From NCBI GenBank assembly GCA_035624455.1, contig DASPRM010000160.1:1-38638 (forward strand): 38,638 bases of DNA, read 5' to 3'. The stretch is from Terriglobales bacterium (GTDB lineage Bacteria; Acidobacteriota; Terriglobia; Terriglobales; Acidobacteriaceae). The notes under the pieces were generated by a model. The model saw only the letters and a program-made list of their open reading frames with translations. It was not told where the DNA came from and searched no databases. Shown one piece after another: positions 1 to 8,037 of the stretch. How positions within the stretch are numbered: position 1 is the first letter of the stretch; each line of letters begins with the position of its first letter. Made by a program: the position numbers and the translations under genes.

Positions 1-631
1 CAACGTCCAGAACTACGCCGATGCCGATGGCATGGGCTTGATCGACGAAAAAGCGCAGATCGTCAGGCAATCCGTAGAGCCGGGTGGGAGCAAACAGATC
101 AACACCGTCATAGCCCCAGCCAAAGCGTCCGGCGAACTCCGCTACCGGCATCATTTCCAGGACTGTTATTCCGGTTTCTCTCAGATAGGGAAGTTTCTGG
201 GCGGCCGCGCGCCAGGTCCCCTCGGGCGTAAATGTGCCTACGTGGAATTCGTAGATTACCTGGCCTTTGAGGGGCACACCGCGCCAGCTTTGATCTTTCC
301 ATGCGAACCTTTCCCAGTCGACTACCTGCGAAGGCCCGTGGGGGCCCTGGGGCTGAAAGCGCGAAGCCGGATCGGGGAAGGCCGGTCCGCCATCGAGCAC
401 AAACCGGTAGAGCGAGCCGGATGCGGCCTGCTCGATGATTGCCGAAAAGTAGCCGTTATCCTCGCGCTGAAGAGGGAAGCGCTGCGTACCGGAAGCGGAT
501 TCGAGTGCCACCTCTACCGAGCGTCGGGCCGGGGCCCAGACGCGGAAGTGAACACCGGCGCCTTCGGAAAGAATTTCGGCTCCGACCGGCAGATGCCGGC
601 TTACACGAAGAGAAGAGGTGGTTGGCAGCAT
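1..631 (-). CDS. treZ: Malto-oligosyltrehalose trehalohydrolase, N-terminal part (cut by window edge)
   Basis: The reverse strand encodes about 210 residues of a GH13 enzyme that would release trehalose from maltooligosyl-trehalose in the cytoplasm. The first 95 or so residues form a CBM48/isoamylase-N-like beta-sandwich (motif GVHFRVWAPARRSVEVAL). A GH13 barrel start follows: VIYEFHVGTFTPEGTW, then a PYLRETGITVLEMMPVAEF strand, then FGWGYDGVDLFAPTRLYG, which is very characteristic of TreZ. The sequence runs off the left edge at LDV before the catalytic region. ATG at 631 is preceded in frame by a stop three codons upstream, so the start is well bounded; no strong Shine-Dalgarno is visible. 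Glycogen branching enzyme (GlgB) is the main alternative, but the spacing and wording of the motifs favour TreZ. No treY is visible here; it may lie beyond the edge. Confidence 0.88.
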   Translation of the reverse strand, partial: MLPTTSSLRVSRHLPVGAEILSEGAGVHFRVWAPARRSVEVALESASGTQRFPLQREDNGYFSAIIEQAASGSLYRFVLDGGPAFPDPASRFQPQGPHGPSQVVDWERFAWKDQSWRGVPLKGQVIYEFHVGTFTPEGTWRAAAQKLPYLRETGITVLEMMPVAEFAGRFGWGYDGVDLFAPTRLYGLPDDLRFFVDQAHAIGIGVVLDV

Positions 632-816
632 CGTGCCCTAGATGGTAAATCCTGCAGGGTGGGTTGGATCGCGTTCGGAAGGGAGGATGTCGAAGTCGCG
701 GCTCCAAAGACCCATTTCCGCCAAAGGAAGACGGAAGGGCGGGGCAGCACACAACGGTAGCCGCCTCGGCTACTCCAAGGTGGGAGTACCTTCCAATCGC
801 TGTCTTGAGCTAGTTT

Positions 817-877
817 GATTACAATTTACCCGGTTACAATTCACGCCGTTAGAATTCGCGTCGTTAGATCACCCCCG
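817..877 (+). repeat. Four degenerate 15-bp tandem repeats in the cfa leader
   Basis: Just upstream of the cfa start, units beginning GTTACAATTCACGCC (833), GTTAGAATTCGCGTC (848) and GTTAGATCACCCCCG (863) follow each other at exactly 15 bp. A more diverged GATTACAATTTACCCG unit lies just before them. Each unit carries a -10-like hexamer (TACAAT, TACAAT, TAGAAT, TAGATC). The array therefore either is, or overlaps, the promoter region. No confident -35 partner can be assigned. The start codon follows 13 bases after the last unit with a GGGGGGA Shine-Dalgarno. Confidence 0.55.
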
Positions 878-890
878 GGGGGAACTCAAC

Positions 891-2129
891 ATGAGCTCCT
901 TGACCTCATGGATTGACCGCACTCTGGAGAGCGTGGTGCGGCGGATTGCGGACCCCATATCCGTTCGGTTCTCGCCGTTTCTAGATCGCACCGAGAATGC
1001 TGCGGTGCAGTCGACTACGCCGGCCGTTCGTATCGCCGATCGACGCACTCTGGTTTCCCTGGCAATGAATCCGGAGGTTGGTTTTGGGGAAGGATATTCG
1101 ACAGGGAAGATTACGGTCGAGGGCGACCTGGTAAGACTGCTCGAAATGACAAGCAAATCACCTTCGCGAACGCAAACCTGGCCGGCACGGCTCTTTTCGC
1201 GGTGGCTGCGGTGGATGCAGGCGAACACGCTGGGAGGATCACGCAGGAATATTCATCACCACTACGATCTGCCGACGGATTTCTACCAACTCTGGCTCGA
1301 CCCCGAGCTGGTCTACACCTGCGCGTATTTTCCTGAACCGACGGCTACCTTGGAGGAAGCTCAGCAGGCGAAACTTGACCTGGTATGCCGGAAGCTGTGG
1401 TTACAGAGTAATGAAAAAGTGGTCGAGGCGGGGTGCGGATGGGGCTCGCTCGCCATTTACATGGCCAGGAACTATGGCGTTCAGGTCAAGGCCTTCAATA
1501 TCTCACGGGAACAAATCGCATTTGCTCGTGAGCGAGCGAAGCGGGAAGGATTAACCAGCCGGGTCGAGTTCATCGAGGACGATTACCGAAATATTCGCGG
1601 GGATTTCGACGTGTTCGCATCTGTGGGCATGCTGGAGCACGTGGGCCGGGAGAACTACCCGGAGCTGGGCCGGATCATTCGCCGCGCCATCGGCGATCGG
1701 GGCCGCGGTCTTCTCCACTTCATCGGGCGCAATTACCACAGACAACTGAGTCCCTGGCTGCGCAAGCATATCTTTCCTGGAGCCTATGTGCCGACTTTGC
1801 GCGAAGCCATGGAGGTGATCGAGCTGCAACATATGGGAGTGCTGGACGTCGAAAATCTTCGCCTGCACTATGCCCGCACGCTCGAGCACTGGCTGGCGGC
1901 GTTCGAACGCTCCTTCGATTCGGTGGTTCGCCGTTTTGGGATCAACTTTGCCCGCACGTGGCGCCTCTACTTGGCGGGGTCGATCGCTGCCTTTCGTACC
2001 GGCTCGCTGCAGCTCTTCCAAATGGTATTTGCCGGGCGGGAGTGCCAGCACATTCCGTGGAACCGCGCGTATCTCTATCAGACTCCTGACGACCGGGAAG
2101 AGGCAACGTGGATTCGTGCGATATCCTGA
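891..2129 (+). CDS. cfa: Cyclopropane-fatty-acyl-phospholipid synthase family methyltransferase
   Basis: This 412-residue, SAM-dependent enzyme of the Cfa/mycolic-acid-cyclase family acts on unsaturated acyl chains of membrane phospholipids, adding a methylene or methyl group across or next to a double bond. The SAM loop is VVEAGCGWGSLA (residues 177-188). Other family landmarks are HHHYDLPTDFY, the YTCAYF cysteine (C144), GMLEHVG with its glutamate, LLHFIGRN, and LRLHYARTLEHW with the tyrosine. These match the active-site and bicarbonate-binding residues known in E. coli Cfa. The length is normal. The ATG has a strong purine-rich Shine-Dalgarno (GGGGGGA). Its last 22 bases overlap the next gene, a GGR-like flavoprotein, so the two are probably translationally coupled and act on the same lipid. 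The sequence alone cannot tell cyclopropanation from methylation. Confidence 0.93.
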   Translation: MSSLTSWIDRTLESVVRRIADPISVRFSPFLDRTENAAVQSTTPAVRIADRRTLVSLAMNPEVGFGEGYSTGKITVEGDLVRLLEMTSKSPSRTQTWPARLFSRWLRWMQANTLGGSRRNIHHHYDLPTDFYQLWLDPELVYTCAYFPEPTATLEEAQQAKLDLVCRKLWLQSNEKVVEAGCGWGSLAIYMARNYGVQVKAFNISREQIAFARERAKREGLTSRVEFIEDDYRNIRGDFDVFASVGMLEHVGRENYPELGRIIRRAIGDRGRGLLHFIGRNYHRQLSPWLRKHIFPGAYVPTLREAMEVIELQHMGVLDVENLRLHYARTLEHWLAAFERSFDSVVRRFGINFARTWRLYLAGSIAAFRTGSLQLFQMVFAGRECQHIPWNRAYLYQTPDDREEATWIRAIS

Positions 2130-3247
2130 TCGTCGGCGGTGGTCCTGCCGGCTCATCCTGTGCCTGGGGACTGCGTTCTTCCAACCTGGATGTGGTCATT
2201 GCCGATCGTGCGACCTTCCCACGCGAAAAGCTCTGTGGCGGCTGGATTACGCCTCAGGTACTACAGGCACTGGAAATCAATCCCACCGAATATGCCAACG
2301 CCGGGAATAGGGACGCTCGCATCCTGCAGCCCATCACGGGATTTCGTGTGAGCTGCCTGGGGCAGCCCGATGTGGCCGTCCATTATGGGCGAGCTGTGAG
2401 CTACGGCATTCGCCGGTGTGAATTCGATAACTATTTGCTCAGACGCTGCGGAGCACGGTTGCGTGAAGGCAAGGCGGTGAACAGCATTGAACAAACCCGC
2501 GATGGCGACATTGTCGTGAACGGCGAGATCAAGACCCGTCTTCTGGTTGGGGCTGGCGGCCATTTCTGTCCGGTTTCCCGTTGGATGGGGAATCACGACC
2601 ATGTGACTCCGGTATTGGCGCAGGAAATCGAATTCGAGATGGATGAGGGGCAGGCTGCCGGGTGTGCGTTTTCCGGCGAAGTACCTGAGCTTTTCTTCTG
2701 CAGAGACATTCGGGGCTATGGCTGGGTGTTTCGGAAGGGGAACTATCTGAACATCGGGCTCGGGCGTCTGGACAAGCACGCTCTCGGCGGGCATATGAGC
2801 GGCTTTGTTCAGTCGCTTCGCAGGGAGGGCAAGCTCGGGTTTGATCTACCAAGCCGCCCTGGGGGTCACGCATACCTTCTCTTCGGGCATTCTCAACGGA
2901 AACTGGTCGGCGATGGCGTGATACTGATCGGCGATGCCGCAGGTCTGGCTTACTCGCAGAGCGGGGAAGGGATTCGCACCGCGGTCGAATCCGGACTGAT
3001 CGCCGCGGAGGTAATCAGGGGAGCTGCGGGTAAATACGGTCGCGAACGCCTTCAGCCGTACATTGAGCATCTGCAGCACCGTTTTCACAACGGGTCGGGT
3101 AAATGGGAGGCGCTGGGTCGCCATGTACCGCGTGCGGTTCGCGATGCGTGCGCGCGCCTGCTGCTTAGAAACCGCCGGTTCTGTCGCGATGTGATCGTGG
3201 AAAGCTGGTTTCTTCACCGTGGCGATCAAGCCCTGAGTTTCAGCTGA
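2108..3247 (+). CDS. FAD-dependent oxidoreductase, geranylgeranyl reductase-like
   Basis: This 379-residue flavoprotein has an N-terminal dinucleotide-binding motif (ILIVGGGPAGSSCAWGL, residues 6-22). The FPREKLCGGWITP segment is typical of geranylgeranyl reductases and related monooxygenases. The second FAD motif is GVILIGDAAGLAYSQSGEGI near residues 270-290. Family members reduce isolated double bonds in isoprenoid or lipid chains, or hydroxylate aromatic substrates. The start is GTG at 2108, inside the end of cfa, with GGAAGAGG six bases before it; the 22-base overlap implies coupled translation. Pairing with a Cfa-type methyltransferase suggests a lipid substrate, but that is inference. 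A second, diverged member of this superfamily lies at 16283-17371. Confidence 0.8.
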   Translation: MDSCDILIVGGGPAGSSCAWGLRSSNLDVVIADRATFPREKLCGGWITPQVLQALEINPTEYANAGNRDARILQPITGFRVSCLGQPDVAVHYGRAVSYGIRRCEFDNYLLRRCGARLREGKAVNSIEQTRDGDIVVNGEIKTRLLVGAGGHFCPVSRWMGNHDHVTPVLAQEIEFEMDEGQAAGCAFSGEVPELFFCRDIRGYGWVFRKGNYLNIGLGRLDKHALGGHMSGFVQSLRREGKLGFDLPSRPGGHAYLLFGHSQRKLVGDGVILIGDAAGLAYSQSGEGIRTAVESGLIAAEVIRGAAGKYGRERLQPYIEHLQHRFHNGSGKWEALGRHVPRAVRDACARLLLRNRRFCRDVIVESWFLHRGDQALSFS

Positions 3248-3254
3248 GTGGACT

Positions 3255-3770
3255 ATGAAAAAGACAACCTGGACAGTTCCGATGTTGGCGGCTTTGACCT
3301 TCGGCCTCCTGCAAGCCCAGACTCAGCAATCGGCGGATGGGCATCAGATAGGCGTAAACAGCCGCGGCGATCACGCGATGGGATTTTCGCACGAAAGGAC
3401 CACTCACCACTTCCGGCTTTATCCGGACGGAGGAGCCATCGAGGTGACAGCCAACCAATCCAGCGATATCGATAGCCGCAACATGATCCGCACACATCTT
3501 TCTCACATCACGAAGATGTTTGCTGCGGGCAATTTCAACACTCCGATGTTTATTCATGACACCGTGCCGCCCGGCGCTACCACGATGTCGGAGCTGCGCG
3601 ATCACATCGATTATCGGTACTCGGACATCCCCGCCGGAGGGCGAGTAAGAATTCACAGCAGCGACCCCACAGCTGTAGCGGCAGTTCATGATTTTCTGAG
3701 TTTTCAAATTACGGACCACAAAACCGGAGATTCGCCGGCGATCACACAAGACCCAGCAGAACGGCATTAG
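3255..3770 (+). CDS. Secreted hypothetical protein
   Basis: This 171-residue protein starts with a signal peptide ([22 protein letters not shown], probable cleavage near residue 21). The mature part is polar and histidine-rich, with the wording [43 protein letters not shown] and [17 protein letters not shown] associate this pattern with a conserved uncharacterised family in Acidobacteria and some other soil bacteria. No catalytic motif is recognisable. It begins seven bases after the flavoprotein stop on the same strand, so it may be co-transcribed with it and with cfa. It is probably periplasmic. The Shine-Dalgarno is weak (GAGTGG). Confidence 0.75.
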   Translation: MKKTTWTVPMLAALTFGLLQAQTQQSADGHQIGVNSRGDHAMGFSHERTTHHFRLYPDGGAIEVTANQSSDIDSRNMIRTHLSHITKMFAAGNFNTPMFIHDTVPPGATTMSELRDHIDYRYSDIPAGGRVRIHSSDPTAVAAVHDFLSFQITDHKTGDSPAITQDPAERH

Positions 3771-3886
3771 TCCCCCGAGGGCCAAGAACTCGCCCAATCG
3801 GCCCGCGAAGGATTCTGGCCCCGCATGTTCGTGAACCCTTCGGCAATGCCGGAGTATCAAATCCGGTGGAAACAAGGAGAAATGGG

Positions 3887-4357
3887 ATGGAAAAGGCGAC
3901 ATTTGGCGCGGGATGTTTTTGGGGTGTAGAAGCAGCATTTCGCGAGATTCCGGGTGTGATTGACGCGGCCGTCGGGTATGAAGGTGGCTCGCTCGAGCGG
4001 CCCAGCTATCAGGATGTGTGCACCGACCGCACAGGTCACGCTGAAGTGGTTGAGGTGACCTTCGATCCAGCCAAGATTTCCTACGAAACGCTGCTCAACA
4101 AGTTCTGGGAGATGCATGATCCCACGACTCTGAATCGGCAAGGACCGGATGTCGGGACTCAATACCGCTCGGTAATCTTCTATCACTCGCCCGAGCAGCA
4201 AAAGATTGCTCAGGAATTGAAGAAGCGGCTACAGGAATCGGGGAAGTTCCGCCGTCCCATTGTGACCGAAATCGTTCCCGCCTCTGCTTTCTGGCGCGCG
4301 GAGGAATACCACCAGCGCTACCTCGAAAAGCGGGGATTGAGGGCGTGCCATATCTGA
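3887..4357 (+). CDS. msrA: Peptide-methionine (S)-S-oxide reductase
   Basis: This 156-residue cytoplasmic repair enzyme reduces methionine-S-sulfoxide in proteins. The catalytic cysteine is in the MsrA signature [10 protein letters not shown] (C10). Further family motifs are [37 protein letters not shown] and [11 protein letters not shown] near the C-terminus. The ATG at 3887 is preferred because AAGGAG sits seven bases upstream; an in-frame GTG at 3866 would only add seven residues and would swallow that ribosome site. It ends without an obvious resolving-cysteine tail. It is spaced about 115 bases from the preceding gene and is probably transcribed separately. Confidence 0.95.
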   Translation: MEKATFGAGCFWGVEAAFREIPGVIDAAVGYEGGSLERPSYQDVCTDRTGHAEVVEVTFDPAKISYETLLNKFWEMHDPTTLNRQGPDVGTQYRSVIFYHSPEQQKIAQELKKRLQESGKFRRPIVTEIVPASAFWRAEEYHQRYLEKRGLRACHI

Positions 4358-4413
4358 ATTGGGCCGAGCAGCACGAACAGCCCTGCTTCGCCAAAATGAA
4401 CAGAATCACGTAG

Positions 4414-4453
4414 GAACGGACGTCGCCGTCCGTTCTGGTCGAGCATAGCTCGA
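4414..4453. repeat. Tandem hairpins (REP-like or terminator) after msrA
   Basis: Two perfect stem-loops lie three bases apart. The first is GAACGGACG / CGTCCGTTC with a four-base loop (4414-4435). The second is TCGAGC / GCTCGA with a three-base loop (4439-4453). There is no T-run after either, so a classical intrinsic terminator is unlikely. The paired-palindrome layout is like REP/BIME elements, but the sequence differs from the REP flanking the transposase at 30494. The rest of 4358-4554 shows no gene. Confidence 0.5.
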
Positions 4454-4554
4454 CAGGTGTATCAAGCTCGCTGGGGTTAGCCAGCCTTCCGCGCTCTTTT
4501 GGCAGAGGGTGGGATCGTCGCAATAATTCATCCATCTGAGAAAATAGTTCCTGC

Positions 4555-6492
4555 ATGATCCAACTCTCCGCAGCCGGGAAGCGCTTCGGTCCTAAGCTGC
4601 TCTTCGAAAACCTCGACTGGATGATCACGCCGCGCGATCGCGTCGGACTGGTGGGGGCGAACGGCTCAGGTAAATCTACCCTGCTGAAGATATTGGCCGG
4701 GCAGGAGAGCCTCGACTACGGCTCCATGAACTCCACCAAGGGCATCACCGCCGGGTATCTGCCGCAAGACGGGCTGACGCTCTCCGGCAAGACCGTCTTT
4801 GCCGAGTGCATGAGTGTATTCGCCGACGTGCGTTCCATGGAGGAGGAACTGGAGTCGCTGACTCATCAGATGGCAGAGTTCGATCACCAGAGCGCCGAGT
4901 ACGAGCAGGTGGCTGAACGGTTTCACCGGGTGGAGCACGAATTTCGCACGCGCGATGGATATGCCATCGAAGCGCAGGTCGGGACTGTGCTGGCGGGATT
5001 GGGGTTCCACAAAGACGATTGGCAGAGGCCGGTGGAGGAATTTTCTGGCGGCTGGCAGATGCGCATTTCACTCGGCAAATTGCTGCTTGAAAAGCCCAAT
5101 CTGCTGCTGCTCGACGAGCCCACCAACCATCTCGATCTCGAAACTCGAAACTGGCTGGAGGAGTACCTCGCCGATTATCCGCATGCATACGTGGTGATCT
5201 CGCACGACCGCTACTTCCTGGATGTGACCGTCAAAAAGATTATCGAGATCTGGAATCAGGGTGTGCACTTTTATCCGGGAAATTACGATCAGTATCTGAA
5301 GCAGAAACACGAGCGTCAGTCCCAGCTTGAGGCAGCGTACAAAAATCAGCGGGAGAAAATTGAGCAGTTAGAGGCATTCATCAACCGCTTTCGTTATCAG
5401 GCGACCAAGGCCAAGCAGGTGCAAAGCCGCATCAAGGAACTGGAGAAGATTGAGCGCATCCAGGTTCCGCCGGAAGAGAAGACCATCCACTTCAGCTTCC
5501 CGCAACCCAAGCCCAGCGGACGAGCGGTGGCGGAATTCAAAGGAGTAGCCAAATCCTACGGTACCAAGGCAGTGCTGCGCGACGTCGATTTCGTGATCGA
5601 ACGCGGTGACCGGATTGCCCTGGTCGGAGTCAACGGGGCAGGGAAGTCGACGTTGATTAAATTGCTGGCCGGAATTGAGCCGCTCACGGCCGGCGAATAC
5701 AAGGTGGGACACAACGTCGAGCGCGATTATTTCGCCCAGGACCAGTACAAGGAGCTTCAACCTGAGCGTCGTGTTTTGGATGACCTCGAGCGCGTTGCGC
5801 CCCGCGCCACTCAGACCGAGCTGCGGAACCTCTTGGGATGTTTTCTGTTCTCCGGGGATGACGTCTTCAAGCCCATCGGCGTGCTTTCGGGAGGAGAGCG
5901 CAACCGGTACGCACTGGCACGCATGCTGATGCAGCCTTCCAATTTTCTGCTGCTCGACGAGCCCACGAACCATCTTGACCTGCGCGCCAAGGACGTTCTG
6001 CTGGAAGCGCTGGCGAAGTTCAGCGGGACCGTAGTCTTTGTCTCGCACGACCGTTACTTCCTCGACAAGCTGGCCACGCGCACCTTTGAGGTAGCGGATG
6101 GGCATGCGAATGTCTATCCAGGAAATTATGAGGACTATCGCTGGCGCAAGGAGCAGCAAGGGCGGCCACGGGAAGAAGCCGCACCGGCCGTAGTCTCGGG
6201 CAGTGGTTCGCCGGATCGCAACAGGTCTGATCAACCCACCGATGCCTCGGTCAAGACGAAGCGAATCAATCCTATCAAGTTGCGGCAGATGCAGGAGCGA
6301 CGCCAGGAAATCGAAGAAGAAATTGCGCGGCTCGAGCACAGTATCACGGAGAGCGAAAGCGCCCTGGCGACATTCAACAGCGCCGAAGAAACACTCCGCC
6401 TAACCAAGCTGGTGGAATCGCAACGTTCGCAACTGGAGTCGCTGATGGGCGAGTGGGAAGAAACCTCGCAGGCGCTGGAGACAAATGCGTGA
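4555..6492 (+). CDS. ABC-F family ATPase (ribosome-associated)
   Basis: This 645-residue protein has two ABC ATPase cassettes and no membrane segments. Cassette one has Walker A GANGSGKST (residues 34-42), signature FSGGWQMR (from 163) and Walker B LLLLDEPTNHLD (from 183). Cassette two has Walker A GVNGAGKST (358-366), signature LSGGERNRYALARML (about 444) and a second LLLDEPTNHLD. A charged linker (about 240-325) separates them, as in ABC-F proteins that bind the ribosomal E site. The C-terminal 85 or so residues form a predicted coiled coil (MQERRQEIEEEIARLEHSI), as in the Uup/YdiF-like subgroups. Both catalytic glutamates are present. The exact subfamily, and whether it is a housekeeping translation factor or an antibiotic-protection protein, cannot be settled here. 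Its stop overlaps the next start by four bases. Confidence 0.93.
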   Translation: MIQLSAAGKRFGPKLLFENLDWMITPRDRVGLVGANGSGKSTLLKILAGQESLDYGSMNSTKGITAGYLPQDGLTLSGKTVFAECMSVFADVRSMEEELESLTHQMAEFDHQSAEYEQVAERFHRVEHEFRTRDGYAIEAQVGTVLAGLGFHKDDWQRPVEEFSGGWQMRISLGKLLLEKPNLLLLDEPTNHLDLETRNWLEEYLADYPHAYVVISHDRYFLDVTVKKIIEIWNQGVHFYPGNYDQYLKQKHERQSQLEAAYKNQREKIEQLEAFINRFRYQATKAKQVQSRIKELEKIERIQVPPEEKTIHFSFPQPKPSGRAVAEFKGVAKSYGTKAVLRDVDFVIERGDRIALVGVNGAGKSTLIKLLAGIEPLTAGEYKVGHNVERDYFAQDQYKELQPERRVLDDLERVAPRATQTELRNLLGCFLFSGDDVFKPIGVLSGGERNRYALARMLMQPSNFLLLDEPTNHLDLRAKDVLLEALAKFSGTVVFVSHDRYFLDKLATRTFEVADGHANVYPGNYEDYRWRKEQQGRPREEAAPAVVSGSGSPDRNRSDQPTDASVKTKRINPIKLRQMQERRQEIEEEIARLEHSITESESALATFNSAEETLRLTKLVESQRSQLESLMGEWEETSQALETNA

Positions 6493-6884
6493 AGGCCACG
6501 CGCATGTTTGCGATCGTGGCATTGGTGTTTGTCAGCTTGTCCGGGATAGCCGGCGCGATTCCGATGCTGACGCATCCCGCGGGTGAACCGTGGGGCATGC
6601 CGCAAAGCCTGCTGCGATATTCTCCATTTCGCTCTTATTTGATCCCTGGAATCATTCTCCTGCTGGCGATTGGCTTGCTCAGCCTCTGGGTGCTCTGGCT
6701 GACGCTCGAGAGGCGCTCGGGCTACGGCTGGTGGGTGGCACTACAGGGTTGCGTGCTCTTGGGGTGGCTGCTCACCGAGGTGGTGATGCTCAGGCTGGCA
6801 ATGTGGGCGCATTACCTGTACGGCGCCGTGGCGCTAGTCCTGATCGTTGCAGGCGTCGCTCTAACGGCAAAGCCTGCCGCCTGA
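6489..6884 (+). CDS. Small four-helix membrane protein, unknown
   Basis: This is a roughly 131-residue hydrophobic protein. Four likely transmembrane segments are visible: near the start (MFAIVALVFVSLSGIAGAI), YLIPGIILLLAIGLLSLWVLW, WWVALQGCVLLGWLLTEVVML, and HYLYGAVALVLIVAGVALTA at the C-terminus. GTG at 6489 is chosen because it forms a GTGA overlap with the ABC-F stop and has GGAG eight bases upstream. A start at 6453 would lie inside the ABC-F gene. The function is not recognised. Translational coupling suggests co-expression with the ABC-F factor rather than a shared mechanism. Confidence 0.72.
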   Translation: MKATRMFAIVALVFVSLSGIAGAIPMLTHPAGEPWGMPQSLLRYSPFRSYLIPGIILLLAIGLLSLWVLWLTLERRSGYGWWVALQGCVLLGWLLTEVVMLRLAMWAHYLYGAVALVLIVAGVALTAKPAA

Positions 6885-6939
6885 AAGCCCGGATGTGAGA
6901 AACCCCGCCGGCAAAGGCGCTTTGGGTTATCATGACCCC

Positions 6940-7245
6940 ATGGGAAAGAGCACTGCACCCTACGAGATCACCTGTCCATGCTGCAATGCGGTACTGAAGG
7001 TGGATCCCGGGACCAAAGCGGTGATCGGGCACACAGCGCCCGCGCATCCGAAGATGTTCTCGGACCTGGAAGCGGCCGCGCGCGCGATGAAGGAGCAGGA
7101 CAGCCGGAAGGAATCGATCTTCAAGCAGTCGGTGGAAGCGGAGAAGAATCGCGCCGATCTGCTGGAGAAGAAATTCCAGGAGGCCGTGCGCAAGGCTAAG
7201 GATGCCCCCGACACCCCGCAAATCCGGGACTTTGATCTCGATTAA
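6940..7245 (+). CDS. Small CPCC-motif, coiled-coil protein, unknown
   Basis: This is a 101-residue protein. Residues 8-17 (YEITCPCCNAVL) contain a CPCC motif and resemble half of a zinc-ribbon; only one pair of cysteines is visible, so a full metal site would need dimerisation or none exists. The C-terminal two thirds is rich in Glu, Lys and Ala (SDLEAAARAMKEQDSRKES, then a long KSVEAEKNRADLLEKKF-like stretch) and is likely helical or coiled coil. ATG at 6940 is preferred over GTG at 6895, since the conserved part begins there; neither has a strong ribosome site. It sits 12 bases before the glycerophosphodiesterase start. No function is assigned. Confidence 0.65.
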   Translation: MGKSTAPYEITCPCCNAVLKVDPGTKAVIGHTAPAHPKMFSDLEAAARAMKEQDSRKESIFKQSVEAEKNRADLLEKKFQEAVRKAKDAPDTPQIRDFDLD

Positions 7246-7257
7246 GCGCGGAGCGCG

Positions 7258-8037
7258 ATGACCTCTGAAGCTGCGCGTGCCAGCTCGACTGCGAAAGCCT
7301 CTGCTGTGCCCGGCCGCCGCCCGCTATTGCTCGCACATCGCGGCGCCCGCCTGTACGCTCCGGAAAATACGATTGCCGCATTTGAATTCGCCCTGGCTCA
7401 TGGATGCGACGGATTTGAGTGTGACGTTCGCCTCACCGTCGATGGGGAAGCCGTAATCTGCCACGATCCCAAGCTGTACGCACTTGAGGTCAGCCGCAGC
7501 AACTACCGTGAGCTGGTAGAGCGTAGTCTTCGCAATCAGGGTGGGGATGGCGGCATCCTGGAAATGGCTCATGCGCTGGTGCTGCCCAAGCTCGAGACGG
7601 TCCTGAAAACCTTTGCCACATCGGCGTTTCTCAACATCGAGCTGAAGGTCAGGGGACTGGAAAACATCGCCATGGATGTTCTAAATCAGTATCCACCCAA
7701 GCGCGGTTGCGTAGTTTCGTCCTTTTTGCCCGAGACCCTGGAATGGCTGCATGAGCTGGGAGCACGCTTCGATCTAGGCTTGATCTGCGAAACCAAGGGC
7801 CAGTTTTCCGTGTGGTCGAAGCTGCCTGTGAAGGCGGTGATGCTGCACCACAGGCTCGTCGACGAGGACCGGTTGCGCGAATTGCGGGAAGCAGGCAAGC
7901 AGATCTTTGTCTGGACGGTGAATACGGAGGAGGGGATGCGCTACCTGGCGGGGCTGGGTGTAGATGGGATCATTTCCGATGACACAGTGCTGCTGACGCG
8001 CACCCTGGGCGGGGACCCGTTAGCGGCTGAGGGGTGA
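7258..8037 (+). CDS. Glycerophosphodiester phosphodiesterase
   Basis: This 259-residue cytoplasmic GDPD-family enzyme hydrolyses glycerophosphodiesters to glycerol-3-phosphate and an alcohol. The family motifs are intact: LLAHRGARLYAPENT (H27, R28, E36), FECDVRLTVDG (E54, D56), the catalytic CHDP (H69), LNIELK and the closing FVWTVNTEE / GVDGIISD. There is no signal peptide; the first 20 residues are a variable polar tail. It is similar in size to UgpQ. Its 3' end overlaps that of glpD, on the other strand, by 18 bases. The two gene products act consecutively: the phosphodiesterase makes glycerol-3-phosphate and GlpD oxidises it. Confidence 0.9.
   Translation: MTSEAARASSTAKASAVPGRRPLLLAHRGARLYAPENTIAAFEFALAHGCDGFECDVRLTVDGEAVICHDPKLYALEVSRSNYRELVERSLRNQGGDGGILEMAHALVLPKLETVLKTFATSAFLNIELKVRGLENIAMDVLNQYPPKRGCVVSSFLPETLEWLHELGARFDLGLICETKGQFSVWSKLPVKAVMLHHRLVDEDRLRELREAGKQIFVWTVNTEEGMRYLAGLGVDGIISDDTVLLTRTLGGDPLAAEG

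Noticed and set aside
645-720. A short minus-strand peptide frame ending just before treZ (LWSRDFDILPSERDP...)
   Set aside because: It is open for about 40 codons between stops, has a single late ATG and no ribosome site. It may be a relic but cannot be supported as a gene.
32-760. A long open frame on the plus strand at the left edge
   Set aside because: The minus strand over the same bases encodes clear TreZ motifs (VIYEFHVGTF, FGWGYDGVD), while the plus-strand product has no recognisable feature and odd composition.
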